Source: Chloroflexota bacterium (GTDB lineage Bacteria; Chloroflexota; Anaerolineae; Promineifilales; Promineifilaceae). Taken from it: a stretch of DNA of 64,000 bases. Shown one piece after another: positions 18,036 to 28,345 of this stretch. Numbering within the stretch: position 1 is the stretch's first letter; every line of letters begins with the position of its first letter. The stretch lies in the NCBI GenBank assembly GCA_018004935.1, contig JAGNBF010000005.1, positions 61,148-125,147 of the forward strand. The letters run 5' to 3'. Position numbers and translations under genes: made by a program. The notes below the pieces were generated by a model. The model did no database searches and was not told where the DNA came from. It was given only the letters and a program-made list of their open reading frames with translations.

Positions 18036-20439
18036 TCTGTCGTGCCGGTAAACGACCACAGATGACTGTGCCATGATCGAGAACCGATTCAATCGTTAAG
18101 TGTCCACCCGGATGTTGTTGTACCTGTAGCTCCATGAGATAAAGGCCATAGTGACCATGCGCCAGCCATTCGGTCAGCGGCCGCATCACAAACCCTTTGC
18201 CATCATCAGAAATGGTAAACCGGATGGATTTTGCCTCGGTGTCGGGTTGAATGATGATTTGCACGGTGCGGGGCTGGCCGTGTAGTAAGGCATTGGCAAT
18301 GGCTAATTGGCACACACGGAGAATGGTCTCTTGCGCGGCCGCGTCCAACCCCTTTTCACTTGTTTCGTCTACCTGTATACCGAAAACCACATCTTTGTGA
18401 AGCGGCCGCACCTGTTCCAGGTAATGACTCAACGCTGTCGAAAGGGCCATACCGGGCAGAAACAAAGGCAACAAGTTCTGAATCAGCAAACGCATTTCTC
18501 GAATCGCCTGGTTCAACTCTTGAGTAGACTCATTCAGCCAACATTCAACCTGAACCGGATCGTGGTAAAGGTGTTCACGCGCCTTTTCAAGTTTATAAAC
18601 CAGATGGTTCAACTGGCTTTTCGTCGAATCGTGCAGTTCTCCGGCAATGCGGCGGCGTTCTAATTGTTGTGCTTCCTGCAACTCTAACGGCAACTGGCGC
18701 AAACGGCGGATGTAACGAGCGGTACTCATCGCCAAAGAAGCCTGATTGGCTATGATTTGTAGCGCGGCCATATCCGTATGATCAAAAAGTTCACCCGTCC
18801 AGCGTTGCCCCAGACCAATTAACCCGATACGTTCACCCCCGGAAACCAGGGGCAGACCAATTTCACATCCAGCCCGGAGCAATGCAGTGGGCAATAAACG
18901 AGTAGGTTCATTGTGAGACAGGTCGGCTGGTTCAATATGTGGCGGCAATTGGTAACCAATGGTGCTGTCACTAAAGGTATCTAATTGCCACCCATCCCGT
19001 TCATCCCCTAACCAGATAGCCACCAGATTGAGTTCTAATCTGGTCTCTAACGAATTGACGATCTGTTGCGGTAATACATCCGGGTCTAATTCAACGCGGA
19101 CATCCTGGTTGAACTGCTCAATCATACGCCGGTCAATCGTTCCCGGTGCCGCCAACCGTTGTAGAAATCGTTGCATGGGGGATGGTTGGGTCCACAAAAG
19201 GCTGGTTCCTGTCACCGTCAAGAGAAAAATAACAAACGTTTGCTCCGCGCCTGCCTGAGGAATCAGGGTTGTAAGGATAATGATTGTCATAGCAACAGCC
19301 ATTGCCGTCAGGGCACTGAGCAAACGGAGCCGTCCTGGGAAGAGTTGGTAACGCAAAACGGTATACACCATTCCTAGCACACTCAAGGAGATGGGCAAAA
19401 ACATCCATAATTGACCAATGGGTGCCCAGGGAACCAGGGTAGGATTCTCCAGGACGACCATCAAAACACCCAGAACAACGGCCGGAACCAGGCTGATCAT
19501 AATACCTTTAGCTTGTTGCCGTACCTGACGATCAAGTGGGCTGTCAGCGTTGCGGTATACCAAAACGGCACGAACTAACCAGGCAAAAACGGCCACTGCC
19601 CAGCCTGTACCGGTCAGTACCGCCCGAATATGGCTCAGAACGCCGATCTGTTCATTCCATAGGGGGCCAAGTTGGAATTGAATGGTACGGATAATAATAA
19701 GAATGGTGGGAATAAGGATGTACCAAAGCGGGGCGGTGCGCTGTAAAAAAGGGGAAGGACGATGTTCGGGCCAGATAGCCGCCAGGTGGGTGAGAAGGGG
19801 AATGGGAAGTATGAAGGCCGGAACGGTAATCCAAATGGCGATAAATTGGCTAAAGGGGGTTTGGATGCCAACTTCATGGTAATACTGTTTGGCGATGATA
19901 TGGGTGGAAAGAGTGAGGAAAAAAACAAAGAGGAGATTGAATTCACGCCGGGAGTCCGTCCAGAAGACAACAAGGCCAGCCCCCCATACAATAAACCCAA
20001 TGAGGATAGGCAAGATGCTGAACCGTAACCAGGTGAAGAACCGAAAACATTGTATGGGATTGTTAAGGGTGAGGGTCTCTTGCCCGCGCCGGTTGATGAG
20101 ATAGCTGACTTGAGGAGCGGGTGTGTTGTTGTGAGGGTCGCACACGAACGCGGCCGCGTCATAAAGCTCTTGTGCCCGTGTAGATAAGGTAGGCATAGGG
20201 CCAGCCAGATCGTTAACGGCCAAGATAAAATCGGCTGGTTTTAAGGGGCTGTTGGCATCGAAAATGGTTTCGTCTACACGGTAAACGCCGTTGGTATTAT
20301 CCCATTGCCAGAGGAAGCCACCAAAAGGGCGGTTGATAAGGCGCAAGGAGGGCCAGGCGGTAAGAAACATGACGATGAGGCTGTATGCTAATGCGGCCGC
20401 GACCACCCATCGAAAAATAGATAATCCACGCTGTGTCAT
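18022..20439 (-). CDS. Membrane histidine kinase, NarL/DegS type, with GAF domain
   Basis: An 805-residue sensor kinase. The first TM helix (FRWVVAAALAYSLIVMFLTAW) is followed by an extracytoplasmic loop, then about eight or nine further membrane helices to residue 440. A GAF domain follows at about 465-600, then the HisKA_3 dimerisation and phosphoacceptor segment with RRRIAGELHDSTKSQLNHL near 620-640. The HATPase domain holds ISDDGKGF. The ATG at 20439 (AAAGGAA before it) was preferred to an in-frame ATG 12 codons upstream. The response regulator gene at 20591-21331 lies upstream on the same strand and is its likely partner. The last few codons come from a foreign remnant (17937-18035), so the natural C-terminus may have been slightly replaced. 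Confidence 0.88.
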   Translation of the reverse strand: MTQRGLSIFRWVVAAALAYSLIVMFLTAWPSLRLINRPFGGFLWQWDNTNGVYRVDETIFDANSPLKPADFILAVNDLAGPMPTLSTRAQELYDAAAFVCDPHNNTPAPQVSYLINRRGQETLTLNNPIQCFRFFTWLRFSILPILIGFIVWGAGLVVFWTDSRREFNLLFVFFLTLSTHIIAKQYYHEVGIQTPFSQFIAIWITVPAFILPIPLLTHLAAIWPEHRPSPFLQRTAPLWYILIPTILIIIRTIQFQLGPLWNEQIGVLSHIRAVLTGTGWAVAVFAWLVRAVLVYRNADSPLDRQVRQQAKGIMISLVPAVVLGVLMVVLENPTLVPWAPIGQLWMFLPISLSVLGMVYTVLRYQLFPGRLRLLSALTAMAVAMTIIILTTLIPQAGAEQTFVIFLLTVTGTSLLWTQPSPMQRFLQRLAAPGTIDRRMIEQFNQDVRVELDPDVLPQQIVNSLETRLELNLVAIWLGDERDGWQLDTFSDSTIGYQLPPHIEPADLSHNEPTRLLPTALLRAGCEIGLPLVSGGERIGLIGLGQRWTGELFDHTDMAALQIIANQASLAMSTARYIRRLRQLPLELQEAQQLERRRIAGELHDSTKSQLNHLVYKLEKAREHLYHDPVQVECWLNESTQELNQAIREMRLLIQNLLPLFLPGMALSTALSHYLEQVRPLHKDVVFGIQVDETSEKGLDAAAQETILRVCQLAIANALLHGQPRTVQIIIQPDTEAKSIRFTISDDGKGFVMRPLTEWLAHGHYGLYLMELQVQQHPGGHLTIESVLDHGTVICGRLPARQNGVV

Positions 20440-20462
20440 ACTATTCCTTTGATAAAAATTTA

Positions 20463-20583
20463 GGGCGTGGTTCAAAAGTCGGCAAACGGTGCTTAACAGT
20501 TTGTAGGGCGATTTGGTAAATCGCCCACGAGACGATTTACCAAATCGTCCTACAAATTTGTAAAGCTGACCTGAACCATGCCA
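20463..20583. repeat. MITE-like element with GGTTCA/TGAACC ends
   Basis: About 120 bases, bounded by GGGCGTGGTTCA and TGAACCATGCC. It encloses two AAATCG/CGATTT hairpins. Related elements with the same ends are at 37806-37867, 49539-49691 and 60453-60634. It separates the kinase from its response regulator and carries the last 100 bases before the kinase start. Confidence 0.75.
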
Positions 20584-20590
20584 AATTTAG

Positions 20591-21331
20591 CTATATCTGA
20601 TAGCGGTATAGCTCATACGCTTTGATTAAAATGTGCCGCTTGTCCAGGCTACGATCAATTTGTTTTAGCCCCACCTTATCGTAAATGGTTTGCAGGTGGG
20701 CCGTGACGGCGTTGGGGGTGATGTGAAGTTGATTAGCAATACCGGCATTAGAGTGCGCGGCCGCGACCTGCCGCACCACTTCCCATTCCCGCTCTGTCAA
20801 CTGCCCCATCTGGCTTACACTGTACAAAATAATATCGTGTTCCTCGGTGGTCAAAAAATGCCCTACCTCACTTACCCGTGCCGTCAACTCCTGAGAAACA
20901 TACGGAGTCAACCAGACCTGCCCCTTATGGACTCGTTCAATCGCTTCAGACAACTCATGGGCTGGCCCCTCGCCCTTAAATAAGAAAGCTACCCCCCCAT
21001 ACCCCAGTTTCACCAGGTCTAATACCTCAGCCCCATAAAAAATGAAAGAGGAAAGAAACACAATGCCAATATCTTTTTGTGCTTGTTTCATTAACCGGGC
21101 GGCGCGTAAGCCGTCCCCCTCACGCCAATTGACCGAGTGGCCGGGATGGGGTGGGATGACCATATCGAGAATGGCGATTTGCGGCCGCCATTCCCGCAAA
21201 CAATTCAGCGCATCCGCCGTATTACTGGCCTCACAGACCAACATTCCCTGCCCTGTCAGATAATCACAAATCCCCTTCCGCGTCAGAGGATGATCCTCAA
21301 CCACAAGTACCCTTAGCGGCTCTTCAACCAT
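20591..21331 (-). CDS. NarL/LuxR-type response regulator
   Basis: A cytoplasmic DNA-binding regulator of 246 residues. The receiver domain starts LRVLVVEDHPLTRKGICDYL, with phospho-acceptor Asp in IAILDMVIPPHPG and a lysine in FLFKGEG. The C-terminal LuxR helix-turn-helix reads LTEREWEVVRQVAAAHSNAG and ANQLHITPNAVTAHLQTIYD. The ATG at 21331 has GAGGAGAGG upstream; an in-frame ATG 14 codons earlier (21373) is possible. It lies upstream of the HisKA_3 kinase on the same strand, with a MITE between, so the two very likely form one two-component system. Targets are unknown. Confidence 0.9.
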   Translation of the reverse strand: MVEEPLRVLVVEDHPLTRKGICDYLTGQGMLVCEASNTADALNCLREWRPQIAILDMVIPPHPGHSVNWREGDGLRAARLMKQAQKDIGIVFLSSFIFYGAEVLDLVKLGYGGVAFLFKGEGPAHELSEAIERVHKGQVWLTPYVSQELTARVSEVGHFLTTEEHDIILYSVSQMGQLTEREWEVVRQVAAAHSNAGIANQLHITPNAVTAHLQTIYDKVGLKQIDRSLDKRHILIKAYELYRYQI

Positions 21332-21837
21332 AAATACACGCCTCTCCTCATCTGTATCATCCTCAGTCGCCATCCATTTGCGTACACGTCACTCCAAATG
21401 CCAAACGTTCTGCTCCAATCACCTGGATTTCTAGGCTCACAACAGGCTAGAAACCCATAATGACAGAGGGAATGATATTGTCTACGCTAATCAACAGAGG
21501 AGAAAGATTTTCGTATGTCTGGCCCATTGGCACTGGTGCTCATGTTTTTCAGCAGGGTTCCATACCTGTATGGTTTTGGCTTCAGTATTTTCTGAAGCTC
21601 TTGTTATCCAGGCAGTAACGACCACAAACACAAACTATCGCGGGTTGCGGCCGCGATGGTAATCACCAGTGACACATAATTGAGCTTAGACGACAGAGGG
21701 AAGCAGGAGTGTCAGAGCAAGTTGATCCCTGTCGGCAAACCTCACTGACATGCCTATTTTATCTTCTCTTGAACCGGAGAAATAGTCTCTTTAGTACGCC
21801 ATCTACACAGCCCTGACATTAGTAATGGAGGAACCTC
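21332..21837. other. Intergenic region, divergent promoters expected
   Basis: Nothing convincing was seen apart from one GCGGCCGC at 21647 and a possible 26-codon frame at 21515-21595 (starting MSGPLALVLMFFSRV) with an AGGAG rather far upstream. That frame is hydrophobic and could be a small leader peptide, but support is weak. The right end carries a strong GGAGG for the gene at 21838. Confidence 0.4.
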
Positions 21838-22809
21838 ATGGTCATCGAAAATCAAATGCCCACGGAACAGAAACCTGAAACAGCCAAACATCGGTTTAAT
21901 ATTTCACTTTTTTGGCGTGGTATCATCCGTCAGGCCAGCACGATTGCCCTGACAGCATTGATTGTATGGGGAATTCTACAGATATTCCCGGCCGAAGCCC
22001 GTCCTAACCTTTCTGAACCTCAGAACGGCAGTAACGCCGTTTCCTCATCTTTCACGACCATACCTTACGCGGGTTTCCTTACTGACAGCAACGGCAATCC
22101 CATTACTCAGCCACAGACACTCCGTTTCTCTATTTGGGATCAACCCAGTATAGGTAGTGGAAATCAATTATGGCCCGATACTGGCATTGAAACACACAAT
22201 AGTGTCCCGTTTCAAGATGGTTACTTCTCGGTGATGTTGGGCAGTACGTCTGGCAATGCGTTCACGCCGGATATTTTTACAAGCAATCAAAACTATTACT
22301 TACAAATCCAGGTGGGAAATGAAATTCTGACCCCACGCCAACAACTTGGTGCAGTGCCCGGTGGGATTTTTACGCAAGATATTCTACCAGAGACTGCAAC
22401 CCATGCAGAAACAGTCTCTTTTGGCCCCGATGCTGGTACACCTTCTACCGTAATCACAGATACATTCGTTAATATTCCTGGTTATGAAGTGACCATAACC
22501 ACTGATGGTGGGCCAGTCTTATTGATGTTCCAGGCTAATATTCGTAATAGCGCGGCTAATCCAGCGGTCGCGGCCACAATTGATTTCACGATGGATGGAG
22601 TAAGCGTCAGCGGTGCATCTAACGGTGTTACCCGCATTATTAACGCCACCAACTTCACCGAATTAGCTACAGTTTTCTGGCTCGTACCAACCACAACACC
22701 AGGCTCTCACACCTTCCGCGTACAGTGGAAAGCCACCACCGGTGGCCAGGCCCAAATCAACCAAAACACCTTCGCTACCCAATTCTCCGCCATCGAATTC
22801 AGAAGATAA
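21838..22809 (+). CDS. Secreted or anchored beta-rich protein, 323 aa
   Basis: Function not recognised. A cytoplasmic N-terminus is followed by one hydrophobic helix (TIALTALIVWGILQIFPAEA, about 36-58), which serves as signal or anchor. The exported part has two regions. Residues 75-185 resemble the FTTIPYAGFLTDSNGNP pattern of carbohydrate-type or tail-collar repeats (FQDGYFSVMLGS, YYLQIQVGN). The second, to the end, is a jelly-roll-like domain (FVNIPGYEVTITTDGGPVLLM, PGSHTFRVQWKATTGG, FSAIEFR). TGGAGGAACCTC before the ATG is a strong ribosome site. The region has no GCGGCCGC, unlike its neighbours. A structural or adhesive role is a guess. Confidence 0.6.
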   Translation: MVIENQMPTEQKPETAKHRFNISLFWRGIIRQASTIALTALIVWGILQIFPAEARPNLSEPQNGSNAVSSSFTTIPYAGFLTDSNGNPITQPQTLRFSIWDQPSIGSGNQLWPDTGIETHNSVPFQDGYFSVMLGSTSGNAFTPDIFTSNQNYYLQIQVGNEILTPRQQLGAVPGGIFTQDILPETATHAETVSFGPDAGTPSTVITDTFVNIPGYEVTITTDGGPVLLMFQANIRNSAANPAVAATIDFTMDGVSVSGASNGVTRIINATNFTELATVFWLVPTTTPGSHTFRVQWKATTGGQAQINQNTFATQFSAIEFRR

Positions 22810-22982
22810 ATAGAAATGCTCATGGCACTTTAAAACAAAAACTGTTTCCTCTTTATTGTACGTCAGTACATTCTAACGCTAGATCTACAATCCCCGCTTG
22901 AAAAGCCAAGCTGGTACCATTTGACATTTTTCTCATCACAGCTAATGCTTGTGTTGGAGAAAACGAATGAAAGAGTAAAACC

Positions 22983-25124
22983 ATGAAAACAATAAGATTT
23001 AGAGTATTTTTTATGTTTTTGCTCCTGTTTTTGCTGTTTCTTAGCATTACAAGGGGTCTATCAGCGCAAAATAACTTCGAAGGGGATGATTTGAGCCAAA
23101 CGCCCGAATTTTTTGATGAATCACAACCCGTTGCATGGCAAACATTTCTAGAACCTGGCTTTGGTTATCAGCTTAGTCTCCCAAAAGAATGGTACGTTGC
23201 ATTGGTCGCAGATAACACAGAACGAACATTTGGATATGGAGAACAAGTAGCATTAAGGAGTGTTGGCTTTTTTGCTCCCAACCGCCAGATCATATTTGTG
23301 GATGTTTGGCATAATCAAAGTGGATATTCACTTGCCGAATGGGTAGAAAAGTATCCACTGGTGGGAACAGAAGGTTCAAATGTTGTGATTACGAATAGCT
23401 GGGGAACACTAAATGGCCTTGAAACTATTCAAACCATTGTTTCTTCCGACCACTCACCTTGGACATACAGCACTCGATTCATGTATGAAGATTTGATATT
23501 CAACATTGAGTATGTTAGTTTAGACCCCAATCCATTTTTATACAGTACCGTACTGTCGAGCATCCAATTCGTTTCACCGACACAAACACGTTATGCGAAG
23601 TCTTTGCTAACCACTGAACTACCGCCTGCAACTTATGGTACCAATGTCCAAACTTGCTGTGGTATTACAGATCCTGAATACAATCCATTCCCTTGTAATG
23701 GGCCGTCCAATGGAAACTGCACATGGTGGGTGCGCTATTCGAGGCTTGGGGATACAACTGCCAATTTAACACATTGTACAGGTGATGCTAACACCTGGGT
23801 TACTTGTGCATTGACTTACTACCCTCAACTCGTAAGTAACACTCCACAAGCAAACTCGGTTATTGCCTGGACTAATCCAGGGGACAATCATGTGGCCTAT
23901 ATTGAATATATGATCAACTCTACTCAATATCGGGTATCACAAATGGGGTGGACACAACCTTGCCCAGAGAGTTACTACAACCAAAATCATAATAGCGCTC
24001 TAAAATACATCCATCACCCTAATACAAATCAGCCACCGAATTTACCGATGCTCGCCTACCCACTAAACAATACCTGGACAAAATCCACTCTGTTACAGTG
24101 GACTGCGGGAAGTGATGACGGTCAACCTAACAGTGATCCAGATTTTTGGGTACAGGTTGATAACAATAGCGATTTTTCTAGCCCAGAATATGACACAGGG
24201 TGGGGCTATCCCATTACATCTACACAAGCATCCTTAGCGGTAGATGACGATTATTACTGGCGAGTGAATCAAGGGGACGGAGAGTTAAGTAGCGGTTGGA
24301 CAGCATCCTGGCTATTTAGATTGGATCGGGCAATTCCTTATGCTAACTGTGTACCAACAGGGACGCTTGGTAGCAACGGGTGGTATATCAGCAATGTGAA
24401 TGTTGCCTGTTCTGCTATTGACAATACGGGCACAAACAATAGCGGGATTGCCACCACAAGCTATAAGTTAAACGGCGTAACTCAGCTATCGTCTTTTACT
24501 GCCACAGAAAATCGGAGAAATCTTGTTGAATTTTCAGCGACTGATAATGCAGGGAATAGTCGTATGGGATCGTTCTTTGTCAATATTGACCGAACATCTC
24601 CCACCATTGCTAGTATGGCGATCAATAATGGGGTCAGTACCACCTATAGTGCCAATGTGTTGTTAAACAATAGCGCCTACGATCCTCCAAGTAATGTCAA
24701 CGATCTGCCAAGCGATTTATGGCAAACATGTGCCTCGTTGGATCAGGTGAACTGGAGTTGCACAGAGTATGGAACCGCCATGCCGTTTTCCTTGCCCAAT
24801 AACAATCAGACGACCCACACCGTTTACTTCCGGGTCAAAGATCATGCCGGAAATCTTTCCTCAGTTGTCAGCGACTCCATCTTTTTAGACTTGTATCCGG
24901 CTTTGCCTTCATCGAGCAGTTATCAGATGTGTGGGGGAACGGTCGCGGCCGCAGCCGGGAGCGCATCATCAACCAGCTATCAGCAACATCAGGGAGTCAT
25001 GGGTGTACCTGGCAGTGGCTACTCTGAGAGTACCAGCTATCAATTATTCGTTGGGGTGCCACAGAATTGCCACGCGGCCGCGAACTCCCAAAACAACTAT
25101 CTACCCTTGCTGATTAAACCATAA
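22983..25124 (+). CDS. Secreted CHAP-domain protein with Ig-like repeats
   Basis: A 713-residue secreted protein with signal peptide (MKTIRFRVFFMFLLLFLLFL). Residues about 45-205 form an unassigned domain (GFGYQLSLPKEWYVALV). A CHAP-type amidase/peptidase region at about 225-340 has GNCTWWVRYSRLGD with the catalytic-type Cys and GDNHVAYIEYM with the His. It probably hydrolyses peptidoglycan amide bonds. A fibronectin-like domain (PMLAYPLNNTWTKSTLLQW) and Ig-like segments (IPYANCVPTGTLGSNGWY) follow. It ends NNYLPLLIKP, close to a YLPFMTR segment in the FG-GAP protein at 47598, possibly a shared sorting tail. Base composition is more AT-rich than neighbours, and GCGGCCGC appears only in the last 180 bases, suggesting partly foreign origin. 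Confidence 0.8.
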   Translation: MKTIRFRVFFMFLLLFLLFLSITRGLSAQNNFEGDDLSQTPEFFDESQPVAWQTFLEPGFGYQLSLPKEWYVALVADNTERTFGYGEQVALRSVGFFAPNRQIIFVDVWHNQSGYSLAEWVEKYPLVGTEGSNVVITNSWGTLNGLETIQTIVSSDHSPWTYSTRFMYEDLIFNIEYVSLDPNPFLYSTVLSSIQFVSPTQTRYAKSLLTTELPPATYGTNVQTCCGITDPEYNPFPCNGPSNGNCTWWVRYSRLGDTTANLTHCTGDANTWVTCALTYYPQLVSNTPQANSVIAWTNPGDNHVAYIEYMINSTQYRVSQMGWTQPCPESYYNQNHNSALKYIHHPNTNQPPNLPMLAYPLNNTWTKSTLLQWTAGSDDGQPNSDPDFWVQVDNNSDFSSPEYDTGWGYPITSTQASLAVDDDYYWRVNQGDGELSSGWTASWLFRLDRAIPYANCVPTGTLGSNGWYISNVNVACSAIDNTGTNNSGIATTSYKLNGVTQLSSFTATENRRNLVEFSATDNAGNSRMGSFFVNIDRTSPTIASMAINNGVSTTYSANVLLNNSAYDPPSNVNDLPSDLWQTCASLDQVNWSCTEYGTAMPFSLPNNNQTTHTVYFRVKDHAGNLSSVVSDSIFLDLYPALPSSSSYQMCGGTVAAAAGSASSTSYQQHQGVMGVPGSGYSESTSYQLFVGVPQNCHAAANSQNNYLPLLIKP

Positions 25125-25152
25125 TCTCTTCATTGGCATACGGTTTGGGTTC

Positions 25153-25202
25153 GTAGTAACTGCTTTAGCAGTCCTACACTGGATGACTAAAGTCGTTACT
25201 AC
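25153..25202. repeat. Imperfect inverted repeat
   Basis: GTAGTAACTGCTTTAGCAG pairs with CTAAAGTCGTTACTAC across a short loop. It lies between the CHAP gene and the zinc-finger protein gene and could act as a terminator-like or repeat hairpin; no T tract follows. Confidence 0.5.
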
Positions 25203-25237
25203 CGACCCCAAAATGATTTTCTGAACGTCTATACATA

Positions 25238-26017
25238 ATGGACGCCAAACTCAAACAAGCCATCAACATTATCCAATTTGGTAACCTGGAGCTTGGTTAT
25301 CATTTGTTGGTAGAGGTCATTGACAAATCACCTCACGGCAAAGACGCTGAGACCGCATGGTTGTGGATGACCGTTGTTCTGGCCGACCCGAGACAAAAAC
25401 AAAAATGCCTGGAAACCGTTCTTCAACTCAATCCAAACAATCAGATAGCCCGCAATGGCCTACAGAAATTATTCCAACAAAATCCGGGCCTTGCGGTTAA
25501 CTCCAGGCCAACCAGAGGAAAAACATCGCAAGTAAAATCTCCATCTATCCCATCCACCAGGAGTGCTGTGTATTTCTGTCCGGTTTGCCATCAGCCCTTC
25601 AATCAGAAAGATGAGCTAAGGTCGCATGTCGCCAACCACGGCAAACTACAGATCACGGATTCCTCGAACCCACCCGCTAAACCCACCCCAACCGTCCCCT
25701 CTTCATCTTCAGCAAAAGCCTTATCCATACCTCTGCTGTTCGGTACCCTCATCGTTGGGATCATCTTGGTGCTTCTCTTCGTGCCAGGGGTATGGGAATT
25801 CATCCTCTCTATTTTTCAGGTAGCCCTCTTTGTTTTCCTATTCCCACTCACGTTTCCTCTGACAATGATCGTTGTCGGTGGCATAACCAGCCTGTTTGTT
25901 TCTTACATGCGGTGGATGCCAGAGTTCGGTTTATGGCTCTTAACCCAGAAATGGTGGTGGTTCCCCGGCGGTTGGATAACGGGAGCCGTCGTTGTCATTT
26001 TTTCTATTCAAGGATAA
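25238..26017 (+). CDS. Membrane protein with TPR-like start and one C2H2 zinc finger
   Basis: A 259-residue protein of unknown role. Residues 1-85 form tetratricopeptide-like helices (AINIIQFGNLELGYHLLVEV, DAETAWLWMTVVLADPRQ, CLETVLQLNPNNQIARNGL), a layout common in Chloroflexota regulators. A single C2H2 finger (YFCPVCHQPFNQKDELRSHV, about 107-130) follows, then a Ser/Pro-rich linker and three or four hydrophobic segments to the C-terminus. No Shine-Dalgarno is seen. A short tail of sequence after the stop to 26110 resembles continued coding (ending in GELANV), so the original C-terminus may have been cut by a nonsense change. Confidence 0.65.
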   Translation: MDAKLKQAINIIQFGNLELGYHLLVEVIDKSPHGKDAETAWLWMTVVLADPRQKQKCLETVLQLNPNNQIARNGLQKLFQQNPGLAVNSRPTRGKTSQVKSPSIPSTRSAVYFCPVCHQPFNQKDELRSHVANHGKLQITDSSNPPAKPTPTVPSSSSAKALSIPLLFGTLIVGIILVLLFVPGVWEFILSIFQVALFVFLFPLTFPLTMIVVGGITSLFVSYMRWMPEFGLWLLTQKWWWFPGGWITGAVVVIFSIQG

Positions 26018-27554
26018 GTAACGATCTTGATTCTGGCGTTCTTTGTTTTCACCAAAAAACACACAGCCTGGAAAAGTTGGGCTGAGTTGAACGGAGAATT
26101 AGCCAACGTCTAAATCAAGGCATTACATCTACTGCGCCGAGAATATAACGATCCCCGGCCAGGTTGCCCTGATTATCAGAGATGTGAAGCCTGCGGCCGC
26201 TAACCATCTCATACATCCCCACTTCAATAAAATAGGTTCTGGGGGGCAAATCCGGGGGGAGTTCCAGGCGGTACGGGTCGGTGAAACGTTGGCCGGGGAG
26301 CCATTTGGGAATCCACAGGTGGGTCGGGGCGGAACCACCGAGCGGGGTGTAGTCGAGTGGTTGGAGCAGTGTAACCGGGCTGTTGTCGGGGCGGATGAGG
26401 TGGACGAAGACGGTGTAGCTCTGTTCGGCGTAGGCCAGTGCTTCCCAGGTGAGGGTGAGGTGAATGACATCACCAGGGTGAGCCGTGAGGGGGGTGTTCC
26501 AGGGATCGCGGCCGCGACCATCCGCCCTCGCCACTGCCTGCACCAACCCCACCTTCTGCCGGAAATTCGCCAAAAGATGCGCCGTGCGCGGGGGATTGGA
26601 CTGAGCCATAACGTTTAATTCCCCCACTGTCAGCATGAATCCGGCGTCCCGGTTTTGTGAGAGGTTCTGCACCCGCACCGTCACCGGGTAGGTTCCGGCG
26701 GGCAGGTCGTGGGGCAAGGCAAAATCAAACCGCTCGACGATGATTTCCCCTGCCCACCAAAGCGGCGTGATGAGGTGGCTGTCGGTGGTGAAGGCAAAGG
26801 TCATCTCACCTATGGTCAGCACCGGGGCGTAATAATCGGTGGTGGTGACGGGCACGCTCATTGCCAGGGTGAGGGGCACATAATCGCCAGCAGTCACATT
26901 GACCTGGGGCAGTTCGTAACCGACCAGGGCAATCGCACCATCCGTGGCCGCGCCATCATGCACGGGCGTCAGTTCCGGGGGTAGGGTCGTGTCGCCGGGT
27001 TCGACGACCTGATAGAAGGGGCCTCGCGGCCGCAAGCGGAACCCCGCTTCGACAATTTCCCGCCGGTAGTTGCTCAAATAAACTGGCCCCCCAGGCAGAA
27101 AATCAAACACGGATTCCACCCAGGGGCGCGCGGCCGCGACGAGCCGCGGCCGCACATCGTTGGCATCCGGTGTTTCGCCCAGCGCATACTCGTGATACCA
27201 GAGCGGCGTCTGATGCTCCCAATCGTTCAGCAGGGTCACACCTTCCCCCTTCCCGGCAAACCAATCAAACACCGCCGCCACATAAGCATCCCCCTCGTCA
27301 TAGTGGCGCAAGGAAACGAGGGGAGCGTTACGGAGCATCTGGCTCACCGGCCCCAACAGCACCAACAACCCCACCAGCATGACCAATGCCCGGTGATCCA
27401 GCCGCAACCGGGCCTGCGCCAACGTCACCAGCCCATATAACCCAATCCCCGCCAGCAGAGCCACCACCAGCAACGGCCCCAACAAGTACGCCATGATGTC
27501 CTGCGCCTTGAGACTCATCACAAAGGCGCAGTTGGTGAGGAAAGCCAAACCATA

Positions 27555-27725
27555 GAGGATGAGGAGTGAGGACTGAGGACTGAGTGCTGAGGATTTACGA
27601 TTGACGATTTTAGATTGACGATTGGGGTTCGCCCCATCGCCGTGTCGCCCCATCGCCGTGTCGCCCCGTCCCCGCGTCCCCGCGTCGCCCACTCGCATAC
27701 TCGCCCACTCGCTAGCCACCCCACC
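27555..27725. repeat. Minisatellite insertion 3 in the DUF2723 gene
   Basis: Period-7-to-9 units: GAGGACT/CTGAGGA (27558-27595), ATTGACGATT variants (27598-27625) and CGCCCCATCGCCGTGT / CCGCGTC units (27630-27715). It replaces or interrupts a loop between two membrane helices and changes the frame. Confidence 0.85.
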
Positions 27726-27974
27726 CCAATCAAGGCCCGGAAAATCGTCGGCAGGGGGTATTGTAAACGCAGGATGGCCCAGAAGACGGTGAGGCGGTCG
27801 GGCAAGTCGGCGAGGCGGAAGTAGGGCAGGCTTTCACTGAGGCCACGCGCCAGGACGTGGTCGAGAAAGCCGTCCAGGGTGTTCATGGTGGTGGGGCCGA
27901 AAGGGGCGGATGGACTACGCAGGGGGAAGTAGAGCCATAAGGCCAACCCCAACAGGGCGAAGGCGACCATTTTG

Positions 27975-28095
27975 AGTGAGGAAGAGCCAGGAATAGGAGT
28001 GAGCGAGTGAGCGAGTGGGCGAGTGGGCGACTGAAGGCCCATTTCTCGCCGCGTCCCCGTGTCCCCGCGTCCCCCTGTCGCCGCATCGCCGCATC
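27975..28095. repeat. Minisatellite insertion 2 in the DUF2723 gene
   Basis: GAGTGAGCGAGTGGGC-type octamers (about 27998-28030) are followed by CGCGTCCCCGTGTCC-type units (28050-28095). The frame changes across it. Confidence 0.8.
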
Positions 28096-28231
28096 CCACT
28101 TCGTCAGGCAGTACAAATTGAAAGCCAAAAACACCCCCGTCCAGATGTGCGGGTTGGCGTGGATGGCGTGTTGCCACCAATCGGCGGAGAAGGCGAGGGT
28201 GAAGGCGGTGAAGAGGGCGGAGAGGAGGGGG

Positions 28232-28345
28232 AGATTGAGAGACTGAGAGACTGAGAGACTGAGAGACTAGGAGACTGGAGACTGGAGACTGGAGACTGGT
28301 GACTGTTCACTGCTAACTGCTGACTGCTCACTGCCTTCCGAGTTC
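28232..28345. repeat. Minisatellite insertion 1 in the DUF2723 gene
   Basis: Four and a half copies of the octamer GAGAGACT are followed by heptamer GAGACTG copies, then degenerate ACTGCTA/ACTGCTG units. The minus-strand reading acquires a TAG within it but keeps frame. Confidence 0.85.
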
